Source: JBMOGA01 sp049318625 (GTDB lineage Bacteria; Pseudomonadota; Alphaproteobacteria; Rhizobiales; Hyphomicrobiaceae). Taken from it: a DNA stretch of 64,000 nt. Numbering within the stretch: the stretch's first letter is position 1; every line of letters starts with the position of its first letter. The translations under genes were made by a program, and so were the position numbers. Shown here piece after piece: positions 28,090 through 36,737 of this stretch. Under the pieces are notes generated by a model, which made no database searches, was not told the DNA's origin, and was given only the letters and a program-made list of their open reading frames with translations. The stretch is from NCBI GenBank assembly GCA_049318625.1, contig JBMOGA010000008.1, forward strand, positions 43,152-107,151, written 5' to 3'.

Positions 28090-30312
28090 CTACCGCGGCT
28101 TGGCCTCGAACTCGATGCGACGGTTCTGAGCCCGATTTTCGGCGGACGTATTGGGCACCAGCGGTCGTGTCGCGCCGTAACCCGTGGCGGTCAACCGGGC
28201 GCGCGTCACGCCGGCTGCGACAAGATAGTCGACCACGGCCTCGGCGCGCTGCTGAGACAATGCCGCATTGAGATCAACCGCTCCGGTTGCGTCGGTATGG
28301 CCGGAGATCTCGATGCGGGCGTCGGGGCACGTCTTGGCGATCTCGACCAACTGGTTCAACGTCGGATGGCTGTCCTTCTGAATCTCGGCGCTCGCGAACT
28401 CGAAGGAGATGCGGCCTGTTCGTGCCGCCGTGCCGAGCAGCGCGGTACAGCGGTCGGCCTCCGCCTGCTTGGCGGGCGTCACGGCCGCGCCGCGCTTGGC
28501 GTCGTCAGCGGCCTTGCGCTTGGCCTCCTGCTCGGCCCAGATCATCGCATCGGAGCGCAGCGCCACCGTTTCGCGCCCCCCGTAGCCGCGCGGCAGCGTG
28601 CGGGTCAGGATGTCCTTGATGGCGGCGGCCCGCGACGCGTCGGCCGCTTCGCCGGAAACCGTCAGCGTCTGCTCGGCGATGCTGGCCTCGCCGATCCGCA
28701 GCCGGGCCAGCGCCTTGAGGCCGGCATCGGAGACTTTCAGCCACTTGCGGCTGTCGCTCGCCTGCACGGTCGTGGCATCGACGATCGCCACGCCGGGGAA
28801 CAGCGCCGCCGCCGACTTGGCCAGTTCCGCCTTCGCCTCGGCGCTCGGCACGTGACCGTCCAGCCTGAGGTCGTTCGTCGAGCGCACCGCGCGCCAAGCC
28901 AGATTCGGCTCCGGCGGCAGGTTCAGCGCGATCTGGCTTTCGGTATCGCAGGAGCGGTTGGCCGCGGCCTTGATCTGGGCGGGCAAAGCGGCGTGCAGGT
29001 CCTCGTCGTCGGTGGCGCCGGTCAGCGCCAGCGCGCGATCGGTGAGCCGCAGGCTGCCCGGCCGCACCTTGCCGAGCATGGCAACGCCGGCGTCGAGACA
29101 GGCGAGCAAGCCTTCCGGCGCCCCCGCTGCCGTCTCCAGCTTGTCCTCGATCTTGAGATCGGGCAGGCGGCTGCGCAATGCGTCGAGAAGCTGGGTGCGG
29201 TACGTCTCGCCCGGTGCGTAGCCGGTGACGACGATGCGATTGCCGTCGACGGCGATCGCGGTGGTGAACGGGCTGACCGGCTTCGGCACCTGCTCGCGGA
29301 ACTTGATCTGGTCGGCGAGCCGGAAGGCGGTGCCGGTGACGACCGATTTGAGCCGTTCGCGCACGGCGTCGGCGGCCACGTCGGTCGCTGACAGGCCGGT
29401 CAGCGTGATCTGCGTGTCGCGGATCTCGACGCTCGCCTCGTCCATGGCGGCGACGGCCGGCAACAGGCCGGTCAGCACCTTGAGGAAGTCACGCGGCTCG
29501 CCCGAGGCGATCTCGGAACGGTCGGACAAGGTCGCCTTCGGGAACGCCTTGCGCACGGATGCGGCCAGCTCATCCCGGAGTTTTTCGCCGGGAGAGTGCC
29601 CAGCCACCGAGAGCTGCTTGCCGTCCCAGGCGAGGCTCCAGGTGTACGGAGACGCCGGCGCCGGACGGACGCGATCCTCCTTCACGGTCACGCCGGTCGG
29701 CAGTCCGCCCGACAGCGCCGCCTTTAGAGCCGCGTAGGACTTGGCGTCGGCCGCGTCGCCCTCGATGACGAGGGCGGTTCGGTCGAGGTCGACGGAGCCG
29801 CGCTTCAGATGCGACAGTTGTTTCAGGGCAAAGGTCACGCCGCCGAGCCAGGCGTCGCGGGCGGGAGCGCCACGCGCCAGCTTGGTCTGATCCTGGATTT
29901 CGCGGCCCGGGAACATCGCCTGGGCGACGCCATAGATGGTGCGGCGGATCTCCTCGTTGGGAATGAACCCCGACAGCTTGACGCGGCTGTCGCGCAGGTT
30001 GGCGCCCCACACGTAGGCATCGGCGGTTTCGATCAGGTCGGCGCGGTTCTCGACGACCCGCACGCCCCAAAGGCTCTGCAGTGTCTGCGCGGCGCGGGCC
30101 GGATCGGTGTCCTCGGCGGCCTTGCCGGTGACGACACCGTCGCGGCCGGCGAAGCTCGGCTCGGCCCAGCCGAGGCCCGCCTCCTTGAGGACGGCCACCG
30201 CCCGGTCCGTCAGGTCGGCTTCGATGGAGCGGTGCTCGCCCATCACCGTGATCGCCGTCCAGGCGAGGATCGGGACCAGGCCCCAGAGCCACCGCAGGGG
30301 TCGTATGCGCAT
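28090..30312 (-). CDS. OmpA-family envelope protein with four BON-like modules
   Basis: A 740-residue protein. An N-terminal anchor (residues 7-24, LRWLWGLVPILAWTAITVM) is followed by a first BON-like segment to about residue 95. Four similar modules of roughly 100 residues lie at about 108-210, 230-332, 355-455 and 478-580. Each follows the pattern L-x-G-x-x-P-x-E ... FP ... I-x-D ... A-G-x-P, then a second LxLTG strand. A basic coiled linker follows at 585-620 and a C-terminal OmpA/MotB peptidoglycan-binding domain at 635-738 (ISFEFASAEIQ; ISGHTDATGAVDLN; LSQQRAEAVVDYL; NRRIEFE). It probably spans from membrane to wall. The ATG at 30312 is the natural start before the anchor. Confidence 0.85.
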   Translation of the reverse strand: MRIRPLRWLWGLVPILAWTAITVMGEHRSIEADLTDRAVAVLKEAGLGWAEPSFAGRDGVVTGKAAEDTDPARAAQTLQSLWGVRVVENRADLIETADAYVWGANLRDSRVKLSGFIPNEEIRRTIYGVAQAMFPGREIQDQTKLARGAPARDAWLGGVTFALKQLSHLKRGSVDLDRTALVIEGDAADAKSYAALKAALSGGLPTGVTVKEDRVRPAPASPYTWSLAWDGKQLSVAGHSPGEKLRDELAASVRKAFPKATLSDRSEIASGEPRDFLKVLTGLLPAVAAMDEASVEIRDTQITLTGLSATDVAADAVRERLKSVVTGTAFRLADQIKFREQVPKPVSPFTTAIAVDGNRIVVTGYAPGETYRTQLLDALRSRLPDLKIEDKLETAAGAPEGLLACLDAGVAMLGKVRPGSLRLTDRALALTGATDDEDLHAALPAQIKAAANRSCDTESQIALNLPPEPNLAWRAVRSTNDLRLDGHVPSAEAKAELAKSAAALFPGVAIVDATTVQASDSRKWLKVSDAGLKALARLRIGEASIAEQTLTVSGEAADASRAAAIKDILTRTLPRGYGGRETVALRSDAMIWAEQEAKRKAADDAKRGAAVTPAKQAEADRCTALLGTAARTGRISFEFASAEIQKDSHPTLNQLVEIAKTCPDARIEISGHTDATGAVDLNAALSQQRAEAVVDYLVAAGVTRARLTATGYGATRPLVPNTSAENRAQNRRIEFEAKPR

Positions 30313-30662
30313 ATCGGCACTCCAAGCGGTGGCGCACGCTCTCCGGGCCGGAGAACGTCCCCGTCCCAGCCGGACAGCGCCCACCACGCAGCGTTGCGTC
30401 GAGCTATCGGCTAACCTGCAAAAACTTATACTCAACACGTCGCGCAGATGGAAGATCGGCGGCCCAATTGGCCGCGATGGCCGGGCGCTCGTGGTGGGCG
30501 GAGCACGCTTGGCGCCGGCGCGTGCGTGCCCCCTTGTGGCGGCGGGCCGGATTCGCTATTCTATTTGTTGCATCCAGAGCGGCGCGATACGCCCGCCAAC
30601 CTGCTGACTCCGGCAAGGTGGCACTGATGATGCGGCCAGTGTGGCAACCAAGGGAGAGCATC
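30313..30662. other. Divergent promoter region
   Basis: 350 bases between the minus-strand envelope operon and the plus-strand phage-like pair. It is AT-richer around 30415-30435 (AAAACTTATACTC), where the OmpA-operon promoter probably lies. A well-spaced plus-strand promoter is annotated separately. I see no gene. Confidence 0.5.
30534..30562 (+). promoter_or_regulatory. Predicted sigma-70 promoter for the phage-like pair
   Basis: A -35 box TTGTGG (30534-30539) and a -10 box TATTCT (30557-30562) are separated by 17 bases, close to the vegetative consensus. The start of the small gene lies 101 bases downstream with a GGGAG site. Confidence 0.45.
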
Positions 30663-30875
30663 ATGCCCGTTGCCTTGTTGTCTCCGCCGGTAGGGTTCGA
30701 CGAACTCGTCGCCTACGAGCGCGGAGATCTGACGTTCGACGAGACGGTCGACCTTTTCCAGTCGCTGCTCGACAGCGGCGAGTTGCATCGCCTGCAACCC
30801 TATTACGTGCGCACGGCGCTGGCGTTGCTGGACAGCGGGCACTGCATCGTGTCCGCCAGCGAGACGGGGGGCTGA
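30663..30875 (+). CDS. Phage-type small protein (DUF7417-like)
   Basis: A 70-residue acidic protein. The core AYERGDLTFDETVDLFQSLL, followed by LQPYYVRTALALLDSGHC, strongly resembles, from memory, a small protein family carried by many tailed phages of Proteobacteria (E-L-x-x-x-E-T-V-x-L-F-Q-x-L-x-x-x-G). Function is unknown. GGGAG precedes the ATG. The helix-turn-helix gene begins two bases after its stop. No other phage gene is nearby, so this may be a domesticated remnant or a gene shared between phages and hosts. Confidence 0.65.
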   Translation: MPVALLSPPVGFDELVAYERGDLTFDETVDLFQSLLDSGELHRLQPYYVRTALALLDSGHCIVSASETGG

Positions 30876-30877
30876 CC

Positions 30878-31078
30878 ATGGCAACCCGCACCGTCTACCG
30901 CAGCGCCGAGCGCAAGCCGCCGGTCCGGTTGACCGAGGGGCTTCGCGAGACGATCGCGCGGCTGCTGGCCGAGGGGCAATCGCAGAACGCGGTCGCCCGT
31001 GCGGTCGGCTGCAGTCAGCACCTGGTTCACAAGGTGGCGAGCGGCAAGATTGCCGCCCAGGTGTCCGGCCAGGGCTAG
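30878..31078 (+). CDS. Small helix-turn-helix protein (66 aa)
   Basis: After a basic N-terminus (TRTVYRSAERKPPVRL) the protein has LRETIARLLAEGQSQNAVARAVGCSQHLVHKV, a textbook helix-turn-helix of the homeodomain-like/resolvase C-terminal kind, with a short tail. There is no second domain, so it is a minimal DNA-binding protein. Only the bases CC separate it from the preceding stop. It may regulate its own promoter or serve as a structural DNA binder. Confidence 0.65.
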   Translation: MATRTVYRSAERKPPVRLTEGLRETIARLLAEGQSQNAVARAVGCSQHLVHKVASGKIAAQVSGQG

Positions 31079-31166
31079 GCGCGCTCCGGCGCGGCCTTGG
31101 TGGCCCCCTTGTCGAGCACCGGGCGACGCGCCAAGGTGCCGCCCGGCGAAAGAGATCGACGCACGC

Positions 31167-32567
31167 ATGCCGCTCACAGCGCTCGAGGACTTGGTGACGC
31201 CTTCCGTTCGGCTCGGCGTGACCGGCCTGGCGCGGGCCGGCAAGACGGTGTTCATCACCGCGCTCGTGCGTAATCTCGTGCAGGGCGGCCGGCTGCCGTT
31301 CTTCGGCCCACGCGCCGAGGGGCGCCTCAGCGCGGCCTATCTCGAACCGCAGCCGGACGACGACGTGCCGCGCTTCGAGTACGAGGCCCACCTCGCGGCG
31401 CTGGCCGGCGATCCCCCCGAGTGGCCGCAGAGCACGCGCCAGATCAGCCAACTGCGCGTCACCGTCGAATACCAGACGGCGTCGTTCCTGCGCCGCCAAC
31501 TCGGCACCAGCAAGCTGCACGTCGATATCGTCGATTATCCGGGCGAATGGCTGATCGACCTCGGCCTGATCGACACGACATGGCAAGCCTGGAGCGCCGC
31601 CACGCTCGCCCTGATCCAAGCCCCCCACCGGCACGCCCAGGCCCGTCCCCTGCTCGCGGCGTTGGGCGCGCTCGACCCGCACGCGCCGCAGGACGAGGCG
31701 CAAGCGCGGATGGCGGCGGCCGCCTACACACGTTTCCTCGGCGAGATCCGGGACGCCGAGCCGGGATTGTCGACGTTGGGACCCGGACGCTTCCTGATGC
31801 CGGGCGACTTGGCCGGCTCGCCGCTGCTCACGTTCGCGCCCCTGCCCGTCGCCCCGGACCTGGTGGTGCAGCGGGGCAGCCTCGCCGCTTTGCTGGCGCG
31901 CCGCTTCGAGAGCTACAAGGCACGGGTCGTGCTGCCGTTCTTTCGCGACCACTTCAGCCGCCTCGACCGCCAGATCGTGCTTGTCGACGCGCTGCATGCG
32001 GTCGATGCCGGCGCGCGCGCCGTCGACGAGTTGACGGCGGCGCTGGAGGCCTGCCTCAAGGCGTTCCGCCCCGGTCGGGCCAGTTGGCTGTCGTTCCTGC
32101 TCGGCCGGCGGATCGACCGCATTCTGTTCGCGGCCACCAAGGCCGACCACCTCCACCACACCAGCCACGATCGGCTGGAAGCGCTGCTCGGGATGATCAC
32201 CGGCCGGGCGGCGGAACGGGCCGCCTATGCCGGCGCCGAGATCGGCGTGCTGGCCCTTTCGGCGCTGCGCGCCACGCGCGAGACCGAGGCCCGTCAGGGT
32301 GCGGAGCGGCTGGCCTGCATCGCCGGCGTGCCGTTGCCGGGCGAGCGGATCGGCAGCGTCGTGTTCGACGGCCGGCGCGAAACGGTGATCTTCCCGGGCG
32401 ATCTGCCGGCCGATCCGGCCGCCGCGCTCGATCACGCGGGCAGCTTCGAGATCGCCCGCTTCCGCCCGCCGCGCATCCGCGACAGCGCCGGGGGCGCCGA
32501 CGTGGCGTGGCCCCACATCCGGCTCGACCGGGCGCTCGAGTTTCTGCTGGGGGACCGGCTCGCATGA
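31167..32567 (+). CDS. ycjX: YcjX family ATPase/GTPase
   Basis: A 466-residue P-loop NTPase of the YcjX family. The N-terminal VRLGVTGLARAGKTVFITALV contains the Walker A (GLARAGKT). Other family segments are VDIVDYPGEWLIDLGL (Walker B region), RFLMPGDLAGSP and ILFAATKADHLH (the base-specificity TKAD loop). YcjX proteins are stress-linked and in enterobacteria sit with ycjF near psp genes; the biochemical role is unresolved. The stop overlaps the next start by ATGA, so it is coupled to the YcjF-like gene. Confidence 0.93.
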   Translation: MPLTALEDLVTPSVRLGVTGLARAGKTVFITALVRNLVQGGRLPFFGPRAEGRLSAAYLEPQPDDDVPRFEYEAHLAALAGDPPEWPQSTRQISQLRVTVEYQTASFLRRQLGTSKLHVDIVDYPGEWLIDLGLIDTTWQAWSAATLALIQAPHRHAQARPLLAALGALDPHAPQDEAQARMAAAAYTRFLGEIRDAEPGLSTLGPGRFLMPGDLAGSPLLTFAPLPVAPDLVVQRGSLAALLARRFESYKARVVLPFFRDHFSRLDRQIVLVDALHAVDAGARAVDELTAALEACLKAFRPGRASWLSFLLGRRIDRILFAATKADHLHHTSHDRLEALLGMITGRAAERAAYAGAEIGVLALSALRATRETEARQGAERLACIAGVPLPGERIGSVVFDGRRETVIFPGDLPADPAAALDHAGSFEIARFRPPRIRDSAGGADVAWPHIRLDRALEFLLGDRLA

Positions 32568-33583
32568 CTGAGCCCACACGACGGCGTCCACAGGTGTTCG
32601 ATCCGGCCGATCCGCGTCTCGTCGCGCCGGATCCGGCCGACGCCACACCAACTCCCGATGCCGGCGCCAGCGATCTCCGGCCGGGCGTGCCCGCTTCGAG
32701 CGTCAGCGCGCCGCCGCCCGGTCTGCGCTGGAGCGCGCTGTTCGTGTCGGCGGTCGCCAGCCTCGCCGTGCTCGCCCTCGGCGTCTCGTTCGCGCGTTTC
32801 ATCTCGGAGGCCGTGGCGCGGGACGACATCGTCGGGTGGATCGGCAAAGGGCTGCTGGCGATCGCCCTCTTCTCCGGGGCCGTCCTGGCGCTGCGCGAAC
32901 TCGTCGGGCTGGCGCGGCTCGCCCGCCTCGGCCACCTGCGGCGCGAGGCCGAGGCGCTGGTGCGCAAGCCCGACGCGCGCGCCGAACGGGCGCTGGCCGG
33001 GCGGCTGGTCGGTCTGCTCAAAGACCGGCCGGATAGCGCCTGGGCGGTGGCGCGGTTCCGCGATCACCGCGCCGATGTCCTGGATGCCGGTGCGCTGCTG
33101 CGCCTCGCCGACCGGGAGCTGTTCGCGCCGCTCGATCGCGAGGCGCGGCGGATGGTGCTGGTGTCCGCCAAGCGGGTCGCCACCGTCACCGCCTTGAGCC
33201 CGATCGCCATCGTCTCGGTTGGTTTCGTGCTGGTCGAGAACCTCGGTCTGCTCCGGCGGCTGGCGGCCCTCTACGGCGGCCGTCCCGGGTTGCTCGGCAG
33301 CCTGCGGCTGGCCCGGCTCGTGATCGGACACATCATCGCGACCGGCGGCATTGCGATGACGGACGATCTACTTGGCCAGTTCCTCGGCCAGGACCTGCTG
33401 CGCCGGCTGTCGCGGCGGCTCGGCGAGGGCGTGTTCAACGGTGCGCTCACGGCACGACTCGGCGTGGCCGCCATCGAGGTCTGCCGGCCGTTGCCGTACC
33501 TCGAGGCGGCGCCGGTGCGGGCCCGCGACATCGTCGGGGAATTGTTCCGCGCCAAGCCCGGCGCCGGGGGAGAGAAAGCGTAA
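32564..33583 (+). CDS. YcjF-like DUF697/TIGR01620 membrane protein
   Basis: A 339-residue protein. The first 55 residues are polar and proline-rich (RRPQVFDPADPRLVAP). Two membrane helices follow (about 55-78 and 90-110), then a helical soluble region, and a C-terminal DUF697 domain with two more hydrophobic stretches (ALSPIAIVSVGFVLVENL; LVIGHIIATGGIAM). It is the usual partner of YcjX, probably bringing the NTPase to the inner membrane. It overlaps ycjX by ATGA. Confidence 0.9.
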   Translation: MTEPTRRRPQVFDPADPRLVAPDPADATPTPDAGASDLRPGVPASSVSAPPPGLRWSALFVSAVASLAVLALGVSFARFISEAVARDDIVGWIGKGLLAIALFSGAVLALRELVGLARLARLGHLRREAEALVRKPDARAERALAGRLVGLLKDRPDSAWAVARFRDHRADVLDAGALLRLADRELFAPLDREARRMVLVSAKRVATVTALSPIAIVSVGFVLVENLGLLRRLAALYGGRPGLLGSLRLARLVIGHIIATGGIAMTDDLLGQFLGQDLLRRLSRRLGEGVFNGALTARLGVAAIEVCRPLPYLEAAPVRARDIVGELFRAKPGAGGEKA

Positions 33584-33655
33584 AATTCGATGGTTCGGAT
33601 TTAGGCTCCCTTGGGAGTTTATCCGGCATGATCCCCGGGTCAGGGGAGGCGCTCC

Positions 33656-34057
33656 ATGTTCAGTGCCGTTGCAACCACGCTGTCTGCCGTCGAGGCGTCG
33701 ACCCGACGGCTGGAGGTCGTGGCGTCGAATGTGGCCAATGTCGATTCGACCGGCTCGCTGCCGACCGCGAGCCGCCAGAAGGAGACTTATGCGCCGGTGC
33801 GCGTCGTCCAGACGAGCATTCCGGGGCCAAACGGGGGCACTGTGGCGACCGACGTGCGGCGGCTCGACCCCGCAACCCAGCCGCGCCTCGAGCCCGCCGC
33901 CGCCCACGCCGACGGGCGCGGATTGGTCGCCGCCCCCGCGGTCGACGTGGCCGATCAGATGCACGAGGGTGTGCGCGCCCTCCAGCAGGCTGCAGCGAGC
34001 GCGCTCTCCTTCCGCGCCTTCCAGGCGATGATCAAGCGCCTGTTCGAGGATATCTGA
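33656..34057 (+). CDS. Orphan FlgC-like flagellar rod protein
   Basis: A 133-residue protein of the length and layout of FlgC. The N-terminal rod motif is MEVVASNVANVDSTGS-like (here RRLEVVASNVANVDSTGSL), a KETYAPVRVV strand follows, and the C-terminal end has AVDVADQMHEGVRALQQAA, corresponding to the VDLAEEM coiled end of rod proteins. A strong site GGGGAGG precedes the ATG. No other flagellar gene lies in the window; its neighbours are YcjX/YcjF and an exported coiled-coil protein. It may be a stray rod paralogue rather than the true FlgC. Confidence 0.8.
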   Translation: MFSAVATTLSAVEASTRRLEVVASNVANVDSTGSLPTASRQKETYAPVRVVQTSIPGPNGGTVATDVRRLDPATQPRLEPAAAHADGRGLVAAPAVDVADQMHEGVRALQQAAASALSFRAFQAMIKRLFEDI

Positions 34058-34064
34058 CCGGCTC

Positions 34065-35840
34065 TCAGCCGTGGCACCAACACGTTTTGACCCAGACCAC
34101 CCGGCCATGCCGCAGAACCTTGCTGGTTCGGCAGAACAACGGCGCGACGCGGCGCTCGGAACGGGCCTTGGCCGCCGCCATGCGCCGCTTCGCGACCTTG
34201 GCGCGGTGGGCTCGGGTGTGCTCGGCCTTCGGGGTTCTCGAGGCCACCTTGGCCGTCGGCTTTCTGGGGGTCAGCTGACCGAGCGTCGGACCGCTGGCGG
34301 CGGACGCGGCCGCCATCGGCCCGGGCGCTGCCGGTGCCGGTTGTGTGCCAGCCTCGCGACGGCCCGAGCGTGGGGCCGGGGCAGCCGAGGTCGGCGGCGC
34401 CGCGCGCCTCTTCTGCTCTTCGAGGCGGGCCTCGTCCTCCCGGATCTTGCGCTCGACGGCCGCCTTCGCGGCCTCCATGCGCTTGGCCTCGTCGTCAGCC
34501 GCCTTGCGCTCGGCTGCCGGTTGGGCCTGGGCGAGCCGCGAATTGGCCTGCACCGCAGCCGATGCATCGGCCAGTCGCTTCAACTCGTTGGCGCGGGCCG
34601 CAGCGTCGTCGGCGGCTTTCTTGTCCGCGGCGGCCTTGGCGGCTGTCTCGCGCTGCGCCTGCTCGGCAGCGGCGCGGGCTTTGGCTTCGGCGGCGCGGCG
34701 GGCGTCCTCGGCCGCCTTGGCCTCGGCCATGCGCTGGGCGGCGGCGGCGCGGGCGGCCTGCTCGGCCGCTCTTTTCTCCTCGGCCGCCTTGGCCTCGGCG
34801 GCGCGCTTGGCCTCGGCCTGGGCGCGGGCCTCGTCCTCGGCGATCTTCTTTTCGACCGCGGCCTTGGCAGCGGCAAGCCTGGCGGCTTCCTCGGCGGCGG
34901 CCTTCTTCTCCGCAGCGGCCTTGGCCTCCGCGACCCGCTTGACCTCGGCGGCCTCGCGCGCGGCGTCGTCGGCCAGCTTCTTCTCCGCCGCCGCCTTGGC
35001 GAGCGCCACGCGGGCGGCCTCCTCGGTCGCGGCCTTTTTCTCCGCAGCCGCCTTGGCCTCGGCGACGCGCTTGGCCTCGGCCTGCGCGCGCGCCTCGTCG
35101 TCCGCGATTTTCTTTTCGGCAGCGGCCTTGGCGGCGGCCAAGCGCGCACTCTCATCGGCGGCCGCGCGTTTCGCCTCGGCGCCGCGACGGCTTTCCTCGG
35201 CTTTGATCTCGGCGAGGCGCTTGAGTTCGCCTTGGCGCGCGGAGTCGTCGACCTTGGCGGCCGGGGCCGGCGGGGCGGCCTCACGCGGTGCGGTCGTGGC
35301 GGCGACGGCGGCCGGCGCCTTGGCGGCGTCCGGTGCGCCCGCCGGGGCCGGTTCGGCGAGCTTGGGCACCACCACCGTCTGATAGAGCGTGTTGGCCTTG
35401 CGCACCCACTGCTCGAACCAATCCAGCGGGCTGTCGCCGGCCGGCGGCTTCGCGGCGGCCTTGGTGGGCGCCGCTCCGGGTTGCAGCTGCGCCGGCGAGG
35501 CCGGGCTCGGCTCGGTCAGGCGCGGCACGACCTCCTGACGGTAGGTCTTGCCGGCACGCTCCAGCCATTCGACGACCGGGTCGAGAACACCGCGTTCGGC
35601 CGACTGCGCGACCCGCAGGCGGGCGCTCGGACCGTCTCGTGTCGGGCCGGCGCCATCCAGGACCCGGTCGAACTCCTCCGACGCGGCGCGGGCGAGATCC
35701 TCGGCGCGGCGGCGCACGTCGGCGCTCCCCTCCTGCGCCACCGGAGTTCCGGCGGCCTGAGCGGCGGCGGCCATCGCCCACGGGCTTGCCCCGGTCATAG
35801 TCATGACAACGAACAGCGCCAGGGTCGTTACGTTCCGCAT
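34065..35840 (-). CDS. Exported TolA-like alanine/lysine coiled-coil protein
   Basis: A 591-residue protein. A signal peptide (TTLALFVVMTMTGASPWAMA) is followed by two similar short units, VVEWLERAGKTYRQEVVPRL (89-108) and WFEQWVRKANTLYQTVVVPK (141-160). A long helical rod of AEAKRVAEAKAAAEKKAA-type repeats runs from about 195 to 485. The basic tail ends with cysteines (FCRTSKVLRHGR ... CWCHG). It looks like a periplasmic rod comparable to TolA but has no TolA C-terminal domain and is not near tolQR. It converges on the FlgC-like gene with seven bases between stops. Confidence 0.75.
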   Translation of the reverse strand: MRNVTTLALFVVMTMTGASPWAMAAAAQAAGTPVAQEGSADVRRRAEDLARAASEEFDRVLDGAGPTRDGPSARLRVAQSAERGVLDPVVEWLERAGKTYRQEVVPRLTEPSPASPAQLQPGAAPTKAAAKPPAGDSPLDWFEQWVRKANTLYQTVVVPKLAEPAPAGAPDAAKAPAAVAATTAPREAAPPAPAAKVDDSARQGELKRLAEIKAEESRRGAEAKRAAADESARLAAAKAAAEKKIADDEARAQAEAKRVAEAKAAAEKKAATEEAARVALAKAAAEKKLADDAAREAAEVKRVAEAKAAAEKKAAAEEAARLAAAKAAVEKKIAEDEARAQAEAKRAAEAKAAEEKRAAEQAARAAAAQRMAEAKAAEDARRAAEAKARAAAEQAQRETAAKAAADKKAADDAAARANELKRLADASAAVQANSRLAQAQPAAERKAADDEAKRMEAAKAAVERKIREDEARLEEQKRRAAPPTSAAPAPRSGRREAGTQPAPAAPGPMAAASAASGPTLGQLTPRKPTAKVASRTPKAEHTRAHRAKVAKRRMAAAKARSERRVAPLFCRTSKVLRHGRVVWVKTCWCHG

Positions 35841-36061
35841 ATGAGGGCCTCCCAGAGGCTGAGCCGACACGTCTGAGCGAACTGAAACGCAGTGGTTGCA
35901 AAGTCTGTCAAGCCGGTGGCACGGTTATCGTTTTTCCGGCTGTCGCGCGTGCGCCACCCGCGCCGCGGCACCCTCACCCGGCCGGGCCGACAAAGAGAAG
36001 AGTTATCGCGTTGAAAAGGAAACAAAAAGGAGAAGGGCGCCGAACCTCGGCGCAACAACCG

Positions 36062-36700
36062 ATGCAGAAAATCAATGCCCCTGGGCTTTCGAACGGCGGA
36101 TTGCACAACGTCTGTGTCTATTGCGGATCGGGGCCCGGGCGCGACCCGGTCTATGCGGGGGCGGCCCGTGCGTTGGGTGAACAGCTGGCCCGCGCCGGGG
36201 TCGGACTGGTCTACGGCGGCGGCAGCCTCGGCCTGATGGGCGAGGTCGCGAAGTCGGTGCTGGCCCACGGCGGCCGGGTGACGGGGATCATTCCGGCCTT
36301 CCTGTCCGCGCGCGAGCAGATGCTCAAGGATGCCAGCGAGCTTCTGGTTGTCGACGACATGCATCAGCGGAAGATGCTGATGTTTCAGCGCTCCGACGCG
36401 TTCGTGGCCCTGCCCGGCGGCATCGGCACGCTGGAGGAACTCGTCGAGCAGCTGACCTGGGCACAGCTCGGCCAGCATGCCAAACCGATCGTGGTTGCAA
36501 ATATTGCTGGATTCTGGTCGCCGTTTCTTTCCATGCTGGAGCACATGCGCGACGAACTGTTCATCCGGCAGAGCCTCGAGGTGCGCTTTCTCGTCGTCGA
36601 AACCGCGGACGAGATCCTGCCGGCGATCCGCTCGGCCATGCCCCCGGTGGACGATGCCGCAGAGGCGATGGCGGAAGCCGCGGTCGTCGAAAAGTTCTAG
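36062..36700 (+). CDS. LOG family (TIGR00730) nucleotide phosphoribohydrolase
   Basis: A 212-residue Rossmann-like protein. NVCVYCGSGPGRDPVY opens the fold. VYGGGSLGLMGEVAK and LPGGIGTLEELVE are the two signature motifs of LOG enzymes (PGGxGTxxE contains the catalytic glutamate). Such proteins release adenine-type bases from nucleoside monophosphates, including cytokinin precursors. The start is uncertain: ATG 36062 gives the conserved length; a TTG at 36011 would add 17 basic residues. The M48 protease gene follows after 37 bases. Confidence 0.9.
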   Translation: MQKINAPGLSNGGLHNVCVYCGSGPGRDPVYAGAARALGEQLARAGVGLVYGGGSLGLMGEVAKSVLAHGGRVTGIIPAFLSAREQMLKDASELLVVDDMHQRKMLMFQRSDAFVALPGGIGTLEELVEQLTWAQLGQHAKPIVVANIAGFWSPFLSMLEHMRDELFIRQSLEVRFLVVETADEILPAIRSAMPPVDDAAEAMAEAAVVEKF

Positions 36701-36737
36701 CGCCCGCCCGCATGCGCCGGCCGCGGAGGGCCGAAAC

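Noticed and set aside
30561..32651. 696-codon minus frame opposite ycjX
   Set aside because: Shadow of ycjX, which has an intact P-loop and family motifs.
33605..33622. CTCCC/GGGAG hairpin followed by TTT after the YcjF-like gene
   Set aside because: Loop would be too small for a five-base stem; only a four-base stem is possible, too weak to call a terminator.
34071..35876. 601-codon plus-strand frame opposite the TolA-like gene
   Set aside because: The antisense of GCC/AAG-rich coiled-coil codons stays open by composition. The product is a glycine/leucine low-complexity string. The minus frame has a signal peptide and heptad pattern.
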